Source of the DNA: an uncultured Colwellia sp.
GTDB taxonomy: Bacteria; Pseudomonadota; Gammaproteobacteria; Enterobacterales; Alteromonadaceae
Direction: 5' to 3'
Assembly: GCA_913058395.1 (NCBI GenBank)
Contig: CAJXQI010000022.1
Coordinates: 17,449-81,448 of the forward strand
Length of the DNA stretch: 64,000 nucleotides
Part shown: positions 18,015 through 29,405 of the stretch, piece after piece
Layout of the letters: the number at the start of each line of letters is the position of its first letter
Position numbering within the stretch: the first letter of the stretch is position 1
Position numbers and translations under genes: made by a program
Notes under the pieces: generated by a model
What the model was told of the DNA's origin: nothing
Database searches by the model: none
What the model saw: the letters and a program-made list of their open reading frames with translations, nothing else

Positions 18015-19379
18015 ATGAGCGCATCCGGTTTAAATAGTATTGAAAAAAAAGCAGCATTTTCGCTAGCCTCTGTGTTTGGCTTGCGGATGTTAGGTCTGTT
18101 TATGATTTTGCCCGTATTTGCCATTTACGGTGAACAACTTATTGGCTATAGCCCAATTTGGATCGGTTTAGCTATTGGTGCTTATGGCTTAACTCAAGCG
18201 TTATTACAAATTCCGATGGGAATTTTATCAGACAAATTTGGACGCAAACCAGTAATTCTGACAGGGTTAGTGGTGTTTTTCATTGGTAGTGTTGTGGCGG
18301 CAATGTCAGAGACTATTTATGGTGTAGTTGCTGGTCGAGCCTTACAAGGTACCGGTGCTATTGCCAGTGCAATACTGGCCTTAGCTGCTGATTTAAGCCG
18401 TGAAGAACAGCGACCTAAAGTCATGGCGACTATTGGTATGTTTATCGGTGTTTCATTTACTATTGCGATGATTATTGGCCCTATCGTCGCACAGGCTTTT
18501 GGCTTGAGTGGTCTATTTTGGTTCATTGCCATTTTAACCATTTTTGCCATGTTAACCATTCAATTCATCGTACCAAATTCAATTAATACTGCACCCAAAG
18601 GTGACAATGTTGCCTTACCGTCGAAGCTTGGCAGCTTAATATTTGACGGGCAATTATCGCGTTTAAATTGCGGCGTATTTATCCTTCATATGGCGCTAAC
18701 AGCGTGTTTTGTTACCTTGCCAAAACAATTTGTTGCTAGCGGTTTAGCGCTTGAACAACATTGGCAACTTTATTTACCAACCTTAATTGGCTCATTTTTC
18801 TTGATGGTGCCGTTTATGATCATCGGTATGAAAAAGCAAAAAGAGAACCAAATGTTCACCGCTGCTGTTGCTTTACTGACATTAGCATTGTTACTACTTT
18901 GGTATTTACCAATGGGCATTACAACATTAGTGATATTAGTGATGATGTTTTTTACAGCCTTTAATTACCTAGAAGCGACAATGCCTTCAATATTATCTCG
19001 CATTGCTCCTGCCGGCGTTAAAGGTAGTGTGATGGGAATATATTCTAGTAGTCAGTTTTTAGGAGCATTTGCTGGCGGTATTTTAGGTGGTTTTATTGCC
19101 AGTGAATTTGGCGAGCAGTCTATTTTCTTAGTGATGTCGCTATTTGGAATGGTTTGGGTCGTACTCACTTTGGGGATGAAACCATTGAAAAAGTCTAAGG
19201 CTTATAGTTTTAAAACTAACATTTCCAGTGACGAAAAAGCTTATGAAGTTGCCCAACAACTGAGTGAAATGCCCGGTGTTATTGAAGCAACTATTATGCA
19301 TGATGAAGCTGTTGCCTATTTAAAAGTTGATGATAAAACTGCTGATTTAGTCAACATCAAAGCGTTATTAAATAGCTAA
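18015..19379 (+). CDS. yajR: MFS transporter with C-terminal YAM domain, YajR-like
   Basis: A 454-residue, 12-helix major facilitator protein. The motif A loop is GILSDKFGRKPVIL and motif B-like RALQGTGAIASA follows. After helix 12 a soluble ferredoxin-like domain (SSDEKAYEVAQQLSEMPGVI, then EATIMHDEAVAYLKVD) matches the YAM domain that distinguishes YajR, and the length equals that of E. coli YajR. Proton-driven drug or metabolite export is inferred from the family. In related genera an MFS gene sits between uvrA and ssb; here uvrA is adjacent but ssb is 10 kb away. Confidence 0.87.
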   Translation: MSASGLNSIEKKAAFSLASVFGLRMLGLFMILPVFAIYGEQLIGYSPIWIGLAIGAYGLTQALLQIPMGILSDKFGRKPVILTGLVVFFIGSVVAAMSETIYGVVAGRALQGTGAIASAILALAADLSREEQRPKVMATIGMFIGVSFTIAMIIGPIVAQAFGLSGLFWFIAILTIFAMLTIQFIVPNSINTAPKGDNVALPSKLGSLIFDGQLSRLNCGVFILHMALTACFVTLPKQFVASGLALEQHWQLYLPTLIGSFFLMVPFMIIGMKKQKENQMFTAAVALLTLALLLLWYLPMGITTLVILVMMFFTAFNYLEATMPSILSRIAPAGVKGSVMGIYSSSQFLGAFAGGILGGFIASEFGEQSIFLVMSLFGMVWVVLTLGMKPLKKSKAYSFKTNISSDEKAYEVAQQLSEMPGVIEATIMHDEAVAYLKVDDKTADLVNIKALLNS

Positions 19380-19895
19380 TTATTTTATATCCGTGATGAA
19401 GTCACAGAGGGTTTTATTACTAATTGATAGTTTGACTTCATCATCAAGTTCTTTGCCTAGCAATGCCGCCCCCATTGGTGATTGCGGGGTGATCAAAGTA
19501 ATACTCACTAATATGTCTTGCTCAGTTATCTGACAACGATGACCGCCAGCTGCAGGGGTAATAAAAAACCACTGCTGCTTGGCAATATCCTGCTCCATTT
19601 GCACTAATGATCCCAGCACAATATTTGTTTGTTTTTCAGCTAAGTTAGCTGGAAAATCCTCAAAGCTTTTAATCGCTTGACGAATTTCGGCAACACGTCT
19701 TGATTGCCCTTCAGCCAAGTAACTTTGCTCAATGGCCAAGGTGTCATATTGCGTTTCTGCCACGGACTGATCATCAGTTGCCGCTTTGTGCGCATTGTCT
19801 GCAGCAACCAGCGCCAGTGTTAATTCTTGTTGTAGCTGCGAGATAATTTCAGCAATGATAATGTTTTTGTCGATGTTAATAACGCTTTCTCGCAT
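19380..19895 (-). CDS. GreA/GreB-family transcription elongation factor-like protein
   Basis: A 171-residue protein. The C-terminal third contains ITLITPQSPMGAALLGKELDDEV, the FKBP-like domain signature of GreA/GreB (SPxGxALLGKxxGDxV). The N-terminal part is a predicted coiled coil; DDQSVAETQYDTLAIEQSYL aligns by eye with the acidic tip of Gre factors (GDxSENAEY), so acidic residues are kept, but the rest is divergent. It is not ordinary GreA or GreB and could be a paralogue with altered action on RNA polymerase. Its stop codon directly abuts that of yajR with no base between. No clear ribosome site precedes ATG 19895. Confidence 0.75.
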   Translation of the reverse strand: MRESVINIDKNIIIAEIISQLQQELTLALVAADNAHKAATDDQSVAETQYDTLAIEQSYLAEGQSRRVAEIRQAIKSFEDFPANLAEKQTNIVLGSLVQMEQDIAKQQWFFITPAAGGHRCQITEQDILVSITLITPQSPMGAALLGKELDDEVKLSISNKTLCDFITDIK

Positions 19896-20069
19896 AGGTT
19901 CTAAATGTTAGGTACTAAAAATTAGCTGCTAAAGATACGCAGCATACTCAGATTACAAGGAAAGTAAATTACCATCTGTTAATGAGATTTTATCTGACGA
20001 ATAAAAAACTAATCTGACAGGTGTCAAATTAAGCTTGAATTTTACTAAAAATGCAGATACTTTAGTGGT

Positions 20070-20086
20070 AACTGGTTCGACCAAAA
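20070..20086 (+). promoter_or_regulatory. FadR-type operator upstream of fadH
   Basis: AACTGGTTCGACCAAAA matches the core of the enteric FadR consensus (A-x-CTGGT-x-x-GACCA) with the symmetric arms TGGT/ACCA around TCG. It lies 56-72 bases before the fadH ATG. FadR control of fatty-acid oxidation genes is known in gammaproteobacteria; binding here is inferred. Confidence 0.6.
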
Positions 20087-20135
20087 AAACTGAACTAGCT
20101 TTAAATGCAACTTAACATGACAACTAAAAAAGTGA

Positions 20136-22172
<2,037 letters not shown>

Positions 22173-22198
22173 ATTAATCTGTTTTAATCACTGTAGTT

Positions 22199-22236
22199 AC
22201 CTGACAAGTTAATAAAATAGCTTGTTAGGTAATTTA
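22199..22236 (+). terminator. Hairpin after fadH
   Basis: ACCTGACAAG (22199-22208) pairs with CTTGTTAGGT (22221-22230) with one G-T pair; a short T-containing tail follows. Probable but weak terminator. Confidence 0.5.
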
Positions 22237-22386
22237 TCACAGCCATAAGCCACAGCCATAAACTACCAAATAGTCAATTCAACTATAAATTAAATTGAAA
22301 TAATCGTTAACTTATCGAGGTCAAATGGTATGCTGCTTAAAGCTAGTAATACCAGTTTGTTGATAATAATAAAGATAAGAGTGACC

Positions 22387-24324
22387 ATGACGCTAATATT
22401 TAAACTCGCGATTGCCATATCCAATTCATTACGATTTAAAGCCAAATTTTCTCTTTTGGCGTTAATGTTTTATATTCCGCTGATTGCGAGTTTCGTTTGG
22501 ATTGTTAAACAACAATTTCATGATTTAAGCCAATATCAACAAGAGCTTAACGGCCGAAGCCAAATACTTACGGTAAGCCAGTTGGAACAATTGGTAGCTG
22601 AAAAACGCTTAAATATGTCTAACGGCGGTGATATTTCTGCGCAAATTGACGCGCTTGAAATAGTTACTGCAGAAAAGCAAATATTAGCCGACGGCTGGCA
22701 AGCAGTATTAGCAAGTGAAAAGCAATTTTCTGATTTTGCGATGTTTTATGATAAAACCTTAGCGCTACGCGAGACTTTATCGGCTGTTAGTGGCTTATCA
22801 CGCGAACCTGATCCACAGGTCTTTTATTTAGCTGAAGCGGCGGTCATTAGAATGCCTGCTATGGTGGAGTACCTCAGCCGTATTAAAGACTTAACCTATT
22901 CAATTATCAGCAACGATGGCTTTAGCGCCGAAACTTATACTTTGCTGGTAGCGCTGGACAATCGGCTTGACGAACTACAACTGCAATATAAAAAAACCAA
23001 TGAGCAACTAAAGCGTGTTGCGCCGAATATGTTTCCTGAATATCTCAATCAATATGATGAATTAACCCTGTCACTAGATGAGTTCCAAGCACAATTGCGC
23101 GGCAAAGTGATTAATCCTGACCGTATCAGTTGGAGTGCGAATCAAGCGCAGAGCCTAGGAGATACTGAGTATCAAAAGCTATTAGCACTTATGTCTACGT
23201 CTGAAGAGCTTTTAGTGCAACGTATTGAAAAATTAAAAAATAGTAGTACGAAAACCTTATGGTTATTGTCGGTTATGTTGGTAGTGATCATGCTAGCGAT
23301 TAGCTATTTATTAGTTGGTATATATCGTTCGCTGAGTGAAAACGTCAATAAAATAAACCAAGCTGCTGAACGATTAGGTAATGGTGATTTTTCTCAAGAA
23401 ATTACTCGAGATTCAAAAGATGAATTAGGCGATATAGCCGACCGTTTTAGCCAAATGCAGGGCAAAATTCACGATTTATTGATGAATGTTAATCATGATG
23501 TTTCAGTATTAAAATCAGCGGCAGTTAATATCAATGCCTTAACCGAGGCAATGGAGCAAAATATTGCCCAGCAGCAGCAAGATACGCATCAGGTGGCTAG
23601 CTCAATTAACCAGGTTAATGATTCTGTTCAAGTTATTTCATCTAATACCACAGGCGCTCAAGAACTAACTGAGCAGGCTAGCGTTAATGTTAACCATGGT
23701 GAGCAAGTGATTAGTGATACTGCGAATGTTATCACAGCCATTTCTGCACAAGTGAATACTTCTGCAGAGGTGATTGATGAGTTAGCTGTGCATAGTTCTG
23801 AAATTGGTACTTTCGTTAATGTTATACGAGAAATTGCTGACCAAACCAATTTATTGGCATTAAATGCTGCCATTGAAGCTGCTCGTGCCGGTGAGCAAGG
23901 CCGTGGTTTTGCTGTTGTTGCTGATGAAGTGCGTACCTTAGCAAGCAGAACACAAGAATCAACCAGCGAAATACAGCGTATTATTGAACAGTTGCAGCTA
24001 GGCACAAGTCGTTCAGTCGCTGCAATGAAAACAGGTGTTGAGCAAGCAGAGCAAGGCGTTGAAAAAACCGCGCAAGTCGCTGAAACCTTCCAACAAGTTA
24101 GTCAAAATGTTAATGAAATTGTTATGGCGACAACAGAAATATCAAGCGCAGTAGAGCAACAGCGTGATATGGTAGTGGGCATTACCGGAAATACCCAAGA
24201 TATCGCCGAAAGTACCGACAACTTATTGCAGTCTGCAGAAGATGCAGCCAGTGCCGGTGCGAATATTTCTCAACTCGCGGAAGAACTTGCGGTACAATTA
24301 GCCCAATTTACTTTGAAGAAATAA
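22387..24324 (+). CDS. Methyl-accepting chemotaxis protein
   Basis: A membrane receptor of about 645 residues: N-terminal helix ([20 protein letters not shown]), a large helical periplasmic sensor region of about 240 residues without a recognised ligand domain, a second helix ([20 protein letters not shown]), HAMP ([19 protein letters not shown]) and a cytoplasmic signalling domain whose hairpin tip is [20 protein letters not shown]. No C-terminal CheR-tethering pentapeptide. ATG 22387 has AAGAG 5 bases upstream and fits relatives; an upstream in-frame ATG at 22330 is also possible. Confidence 0.9.
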   Translation: MTLIFKLAIAISNSLRFKAKFSLLALMFYIPLIASFVWIVKQQFHDLSQYQQELNGRSQILTVSQLEQLVAEKRLNMSNGGDISAQIDALEIVTAEKQILADGWQAVLASEKQFSDFAMFYDKTLALRETLSAVSGLSREPDPQVFYLAEAAVIRMPAMVEYLSRIKDLTYSIISNDGFSAETYTLLVALDNRLDELQLQYKKTNEQLKRVAPNMFPEYLNQYDELTLSLDEFQAQLRGKVINPDRISWSANQAQSLGDTEYQKLLALMSTSEELLVQRIEKLKNSSTKTLWLLSVMLVVIMLAISYLLVGIYRSLSENVNKINQAAERLGNGDFSQEITRDSKDELGDIADRFSQMQGKIHDLLMNVNHDVSVLKSAAVNINALTEAMEQNIAQQQQDTHQVASSINQVNDSVQVISSNTTGAQELTEQASVNVNHGEQVISDTANVITAISAQVNTSAEVIDELAVHSSEIGTFVNVIREIADQTNLLALNAAIEAARAGEQGRGFAVVADEVRTLASRTQESTSEIQRIIEQLQLGTSRSVAAMKTGVEQAEQGVEKTAQVAETFQQVSQNVNEIVMATTEISSAVEQQRDMVVGITGNTQDIAESTDNLLQSAEDAASAGANISQLAEELAVQLAQFTLKK

Positions 24325-24391
24325 TTAAACGCTTTAATGAATAATAATAAAACTCTTTGTTGCGCCTTTACTTGTAAGGCTGGTCGCTAGC

Positions 24392-25711
24392 ATGGCGACA
24401 TTTAAATCCTCAACGGGACTTGCTGTTCAAGACATCGAAATAGCGCCATCTGCGGCTGATTTTAAACAGTTATTACTTACTGAAATTTCACAAGCAACGT
24501 CACGTATCTATATTTCTGCACTGTATATCCAAGATGATGAAGCTGGGCGTGAAGTGCTAGCGGCGATATATCAAGCTAAAGCACAACAACCTCAGTTAGA
24601 TGTGCGTTTGTTTGTTGATTTCCACCGAGCACAACGTGGTTTAATTGGTGAAAAAGAGCATGGTGGTAATCGTGATTACTACCTTGAACTTGAGCAGCAG
24701 CATTCTGTGTCAATTGAAATTTATGGTGTGCCAGTTAAGCGTAAGGAACTGCTAGGTGTTTTGCACCTAAAAGGTATGGTTATTGATGATGTGCTACTTT
24801 ATTCTGGCGCCAGTATTAATGATGTGTACTTGCAGCAAGCAGATCGTTATCGACTTGACCGATATTATCGTTTACAAAGCCAAGCCTTAGCCGATAATTT
24901 TTGTGACTACTTTCAGCGTTACTTTGTAGATTCAAAACTTGCCCCAAGATTAAATCAAGTGGGCTTGCCAGATAAACAAATTCTTAAGCGTAATATTATT
25001 CGCTTAACTAAATTGCTGAAAAAGTCTAAATATCGTGAATTTCCATTTAGTGAGTCTGCAGATATTCAAGCAGCTATGTTCGTTGGCTGTGGTCGTAGAG
25101 GCAATCAACTCAATCGAGTGATAAGAGACTTAGTGAAAAGTAGCCAAAATTCATTGGTTATTTTCACCCCTTACTTTAATTTACCTAAACCGTTATTGCG
25201 CGACTTAGACGCGGCATTAAAGCGTGGTGTTAAGGTAACACTGACCGTTGGCGATAAAAAAGCTAATGACTTTTACAACGCCGATGAAGAGACTTTTTCA
25301 ACCGTTGAAATAGTACCTTATATTTATGAACGCCTGTTAGTGGCATTTTTGTCGCGACGTCAAAAGTATTTAGATAATGGCCAACTAACACTTAGGCTTT
25401 GGCAAGATGGTTCAAACAGCTTTCACCTAAAAGGGCTAGTAGTTGACGAACGTTATCACATGCTAACGGGCAGTAACTTAAACCCTAGAGCTTGGGCATT
25501 AGATATCGAAAATGGTATTTTATTAGATGATCCGCAAGGCTTACTACTTGAAAAGTTTACTGAAGAATTTCAGAGAATAACCGCGCATACCCAAGTTATT
25601 ACTAACTCGTCACAAATAGAAGGGATAAATAGTTACCCTGTTAAACCGAGAAAGTTACTGAAAAAAATTAAGATGACGCAAATTGATAGACTGTTAAAAC
25701 GTTTTCTTTAA
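24392..25711 (+). CDS. pssA: CDP-diacylglycerol--serine O-phosphatidyltransferase
   Basis: A 439-residue phosphatidylserine synthase of the phospholipase D superfamily, the E. coli PssA type. Two HKD motifs are visible: HLKGMVIDDVLLYSGASIND and HLKGLVVDERYHMLTGSNLN. Other close matches are DVRLFVDFHRAQRG, FTPYFNLPKPLLRDL and the basic C-terminus. It makes phosphatidylserine, the precursor of phosphatidylethanolamine, at the inner membrane. Stand-alone gene. Confidence 0.95.
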   Translation: MATFKSSTGLAVQDIEIAPSAADFKQLLLTEISQATSRIYISALYIQDDEAGREVLAAIYQAKAQQPQLDVRLFVDFHRAQRGLIGEKEHGGNRDYYLELEQQHSVSIEIYGVPVKRKELLGVLHLKGMVIDDVLLYSGASINDVYLQQADRYRLDRYYRLQSQALADNFCDYFQRYFVDSKLAPRLNQVGLPDKQILKRNIIRLTKLLKKSKYREFPFSESADIQAAMFVGCGRRGNQLNRVIRDLVKSSQNSLVIFTPYFNLPKPLLRDLDAALKRGVKVTLTVGDKKANDFYNADEETFSTVEIVPYIYERLLVAFLSRRQKYLDNGQLTLRLWQDGSNSFHLKGLVVDERYHMLTGSNLNPRAWALDIENGILLDDPQGLLLEKFTEEFQRITAHTQVITNSSQIEGINSYPVKPRKLLKKIKMTQIDRLLKRFL

Positions 25712-25741
25712 TACCCACTTACCTGTAGTTCTTTATGGCAA

Positions 25742-25777
25742 AATTGCTTTGCATTGTTAATCTAATGCAAGGCAATT
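25742..25777. terminator. Hairpin after pssA
   Basis: AATTGCTTTGCATT (25742-25755) and AATGCAAGGCAATT (25764-25777) form a 14-bp stem with one G-T pair. No T tract follows on the plus strand. A second perfect stem, ATTTGTTG/CAACAAAT, lies at 25823-25845. They probably end or protect the pssA transcript. Confidence 0.5.
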
Positions 25778-25963
25778 GCTGTTTGCTAGCCCTCTGATCA
25801 AATCAAAACTTTTTTGTTTCTAATTTGTTGCTAAAAACAACAAATATTTTCTGTTTATATTCTAATAACCTGTTATTTAACCGTGATTTAAGTTAATTTA
25901 GCGAGGTGGTTAATTAGGACGTAATTTACGTGTTTACACGAGATGAAATGATGGAGAAGTATA

Positions 25964-27904
25964 ATGGCATATGATTTTGGTTCAAAGGGATTAGGCATTG
26001 GAAACCCTTTTAAACAAGAAGGCTTAATTCGGACTTTAGGCGGTTTAGCCATTGCAGGGATCGGTTTATATAGCGTATTCAATGTTACCGATATTATTGA
26101 GCAAGACATGACCAAAGCATGGGTTTATGCGGCGGTTGGCTTAGTATTACTTATTGCTGGTTTTAAGCGCGCAGGTAGTGGCTTATTTCAGTTATTCAAA
26201 TTTTTTGTTGGTCGTTCTGTACCATCTTCGTTAGCCTATAACTTAACGAAAAGTGAAAAAGAGAATGCAGCACTAGAACGTAAAGAAAATGTACTCGCTT
26301 ATAAGTCTGCCACGCTTGAATCGATGTTAATGGGGCGAAAAAATGCCACATTTACCGAACCATTAGGTTGGATGGGGCGTTTTGTGCATTCTATTTTCCC
26401 TAAGCTTATTTTTTTACCTTACCCGATTCGTAATATCTCGCAAGAAATTGTCTCGGTATTAACGACAACAGTTATTGCCTTCATTGCTTTTGGTTTGACT
26501 TACTTTGTCTCATCAAGCGGTTTAGCTGGTGAAGCTGGGCATATCATCATGCCTGTTTTCTCTATTTTTATTCTAATTTATCTCGTTGCTGCGTGGCGAA
26601 AGGCTGCTAACGCAGTAAGTTTAGACCGAGTTAAACAACTGAATAGTGCCGGAGCCGCTAGTGTTGCGAAAATCATCACTTTCTCTATTTTATTTCCTGT
26701 TGCAATAGGTGGCGGTTATCATTTTGTTAATCAAAATATTAACCCAAATAATAGCTTCTACCAGGTTGCAGATAAAGTTACTGTATTTTCGGCATGGCCA
26801 AGTTTATTAACGTTAATCGGTTTAGGACTAGTTACTGCAGGCTTTGTTTTTTACTTAGTGAATATACGTAGCCAGCAAAGTACAACTAACACTGAAGTGA
26901 GTGAATATCGTGAAAACTTGCAAGAATCTGTGCACCCTAACGAGATTTTCATTAATATTGAAAATATTGTTTTAGCGAATCGTCGTTATAAAGAAATTCC
27001 GAATCGAACTTATATGAACTTTGATCCGGTATTAGAAGAGCAAAGCCAAGGTAAAGGTTCATTTGCGGGTGAGTTACTAATTGAAACTCAACCTGAGTTT
27101 TCTTCGGTAGAGCAGCCAGCAAGTTATAAAACTACACGTTTAGCTAGTACTATATTGGCACAAGTACTGATGGTTATAGGTGCTTATTTATTCTTTAGCG
27201 TAGCACCGCAAATCGCTGCCGGCATTGAGTTTTTTCAATATTTTGCTGACAATATCAGTAGAGTTTCTCGTGCTGCCAATAATGGCACTATTGAGCCGCT
27301 ACAAACCTTGATGGCAGATACTTCAATCATCGTTGTTGCCTTTATTAGTACCTTATTTTTCTGGCAAATCGTGACGACCATTGGCCGAATGCTGGAAAAC
27401 TTTTCTCATATATTTTGGGCTGAACTGCAATTTAACTCGTTACTAATGTATATGAAAACAGAAGGCACATTTGCTGAGTCAAAAATATCAACAGGTATGT
27501 CTATGTACGATTCAACGCGAAGTGAAAATTTCATTGTTAAATCGTCTATTACGCCATGGGTTGTAAGCTCTCGCATTAATACCAGTACTTTTGCAACAAG
27601 TGGCGCTCGCAATGTTGAAATGCCACGTTATGTTATGTCAATGTCGAAAAATGATGATGAACTAACTAGTATTGTTGATGAAATTAAGTCGTTCTTGCGT
27701 GCACGTGAAAATATTGCAGGCTTCTCTAATACCGCTGATTTACAACATGCAGAGAATATTTTAAAAGTGAATAATGCTTCGCGCTATAACCCAAATCAAA
27801 TTGCTAGTGCGGATGAAGAAGCGGCCGGTTTTTTGAGGAATGAACAACAAAATAATGATGAAGCTAATGAAGATAAAGTAGCACCAGAGAAACTAACGGA
27901 GTAA
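25964..27904 (+). CDS. Large membrane protein of unknown function (646 residues)
   Basis: Not recognised. It shows about eight helices in three groups: two near the N-terminus (LIRTLGGLAIAGIGLYSVF, AWVYAAVGLVLLIAGF), several in the middle (VLTTTVIAFIAFGLTYFV, IIMPVFSIFILIYLVAAW, KIITFSILFPVAIGGGYHFV, SLLTLIGLGLVTAGFVFYLV) and two later (LASTILAQVLMVIGAYLFF, TSIIVVAFISTLFFWQIV). Between them are polar segments, one with HPNEIFINIENIVLANRRYK, and the last 170 residues are soluble and end in an acidic tail. It stands alone between pssA and an intrinsic terminator with a weak AGAAG ribosome site. No transporter or enzyme motif is seen. Confidence 0.8.
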   Translation: MAYDFGSKGLGIGNPFKQEGLIRTLGGLAIAGIGLYSVFNVTDIIEQDMTKAWVYAAVGLVLLIAGFKRAGSGLFQLFKFFVGRSVPSSLAYNLTKSEKENAALERKENVLAYKSATLESMLMGRKNATFTEPLGWMGRFVHSIFPKLIFLPYPIRNISQEIVSVLTTTVIAFIAFGLTYFVSSSGLAGEAGHIIMPVFSIFILIYLVAAWRKAANAVSLDRVKQLNSAGAASVAKIITFSILFPVAIGGGYHFVNQNINPNNSFYQVADKVTVFSAWPSLLTLIGLGLVTAGFVFYLVNIRSQQSTTNTEVSEYRENLQESVHPNEIFINIENIVLANRRYKEIPNRTYMNFDPVLEEQSQGKGSFAGELLIETQPEFSSVEQPASYKTTRLASTILAQVLMVIGAYLFFSVAPQIAAGIEFFQYFADNISRVSRAANNGTIEPLQTLMADTSIIVVAFISTLFFWQIVTTIGRMLENFSHIFWAELQFNSLLMYMKTEGTFAESKISTGMSMYDSTRSENFIVKSSITPWVVSSRINTSTFATSGARNVEMPRYVMSMSKNDDELTSIVDEIKSFLRARENIAGFSNTADLQHAENILKVNNASRYNPNQIASADEEAAGFLRNEQQNNDEANEDKVAPEKLTE

Positions 27905-27925
27905 TTAGCTCTACACATTAATATC

Positions 27926-27957
27926 AGAAGGCATAATGACATCATTATGCCTTTTTT
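27926..27957. terminator. Bidirectional intrinsic terminator
   Basis: AAGGCATAATGA (27928-27939) and TCATTATGCCTT (27942-27953) form a perfect 12-bp stem with T runs on the plus side; it serves the convergent 646-residue membrane protein gene and possibly the 2OG oxygenase gene. Confidence 0.88.
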
Positions 27958-28001
27958 ATGTTCAGGACGAACGGTATTGAATTCAACGAGCCTATACAAA
28001 T

Positions 28002-28700
28002 TTAGCCAGTAGTATAAATTTGTTGCGCGGTGTTAAAACTAACCCATGAGGTTAAAACATACTTGCTCGATGAAATAGGAATATTGCCTCGGTGGGTATG
28101 GGTAAAGCCACATGGTGCAATGATCATTGTACCCGCCTTTGGTTTAATACTTTTATTTTGGTAGAAAAAGTCAGTTTCTCCACCTTCCTCAACATCATTT
28201 AAATAAATTATAAATAATAACACCCGATGCAGCGCTTTATTTTCGCCCGGCTGAGGGTATATTTCAGAGTGCCAATAACCGTAATTACCTTTACCTTGTT
28301 CATAACGTTGGGCATTAATAGGCGCCAAATTAAACAGATAACGCACTAAGTTAAATACATTAGGCTTACCGACTTCTTCAAAGTTATCAGCGGTTAGTAC
28401 AACTGGCTCTTTAGTTTTTGGGTGTTGTACCGTCAGTGAAATACCACTGATTAAACTGAAGAAATATTTGCCAATATAATCGGTAATATTATCGCCACAG
28501 GCTTGTAATATGGTTTGTAGTGATGGTTGAAAATCAGCGTGTTGATTTAAATAAATATCTTCACTGAGCTTCTTCGTGGTGTCTACCCCATTGCCTGTTC
28601 TGCCTGGAACTTTGTGCTTGCTGTTATCAAAGTCTAAAACGAATTTTTTACAAAACTCCGGACTTAGGGCATTTGGGTATACTTCTATGAAATCGGTCAT
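28002..28700 (-). CDS. 2-oxoglutarate/Fe(II) oxygenase, prolyl hydroxylase-like
   Basis: A 232-residue protein of the P4H-like 2OG-Fe(II) superfamily. The C-terminal jelly-roll shows YWHSEIYPQPGENKALHRVL, LLFIIYLNDVEEGGETDFF, KAGTMIIAPCGFTHTHRG and SSKYVLTSWVSF, giving the first metal His, a distal His in THTHRG and a basic residue for 2-oxoglutarate. The metal triad reads H-x-E rather than the common H-x-D. The substrate is unknown; there is no partner gene nearby. Confidence 0.8.
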   Translation of the reverse strand: MTDFIEVYPNALSPEFCKKFVLDFDNSKHKVPGRTGNGVDTTKKLSEDIYLNQHADFQPSLQTILQACGDNITDYIGKYFFSLISGISLTVQHPKTKEPVVLTADNFEEVGKPNVFNLVRYLFNLAPINAQRYEQGKGNYGYWHSEIYPQPGENKALHRVLLFIIYLNDVEEGGETDFFYQNKSIKPKAGTMIIAPCGFTHTHRGNIPISSSKYVLTSWVSFNTAQQIYTTG

Positions 28701-28828
28701 GGTTCTAGTGTCTTTTGATCTTATTATTAATCTGGCTCAAGCATACAACAAAGCGTAACGAATTTAATTACCTTATCGCAAAATCACTGTAGAATGTTTG
28801 GCAAAATTTTAATATATAAAGAGTTTTT

Positions 28829-29227
28829 ATGTTTAGTGAAGTGATAACGACACGATTTAGCGATACTGATGCACTTGGGCACATCAACAATACAATGGTG
28901 CCTGTTTGGTTTGAAGGTGCACGAGACCCTGTTTTTAAATGGTTTATGCCAGAGTTAAATCTTAATGAATGGCGTCTTATTCTTGCTAAAATTGATGTTA
29001 ATTTTCATGCGCAAATTTATTACGGCAAAGAAATAACCTTACGCACCTATATTGGTCGAATTGGTGGTTCTTCGTTCGATGTTTATCAAGAGTTATGGCA
29101 GAACGATATTAAATGTGCGTCAGGCACCGCGGTGATGGTGCATTTTTGTTATGAAAATCAGAGCTCTTTAAAAATTCCAGCTGATGTGCAAAATGAAATG
29201 AAAAAGCACCTATTTGTTGCTGAGTAG
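28829..29227 (+). CDS. Acyl-CoA thioesterase, hotdog fold (4HBT family)
   Basis: A 132-residue hotdog protein. TTRFSDTDALGHINNTMVPV is the 4-hydroxybenzoyl-CoA thioesterase-type active-site region with the conserved Asp and the GHINN segment. It likely hydrolyses acyl-CoA thioesters; the chain preference is not visible. Stand-alone gene between the 2OG oxygenase and ssb. Confidence 0.88.
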   Translation: MFSEVITTRFSDTDALGHINNTMVPVWFEGARDPVFKWFMPELNLNEWRLILAKIDVNFHAQIYYGKEITLRTYIGRIGGSSFDVYQELWQNDIKCASGTAVMVHFCYENQSSLKIPADVQNEMKKHLFVAE

Positions 29228-29405
29228 AAATTGATTTTTTATCGATAAAATATTTTAGAAAAAGCGGGTAAATCTAGCGTAATTTTTTATCTGTAGTGAT
29301 AGAATCTCTCATCGTTATTAAAAATTAATATTCTGAGCAAGTTGTCGCTTAGAGTAATGTTAAATCAGTAGAGCGCTGCTTTACTGCAATTATAGGATTT
29401 TGTTC

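Noticed and set aside
20015..20026. TGACAGGTGTCA inverted repeat before fadH
   Set aside because: It may simply include a TTGACA -35 for the minus-strand Gre-like gene; no regulator is suggested by the sequence.
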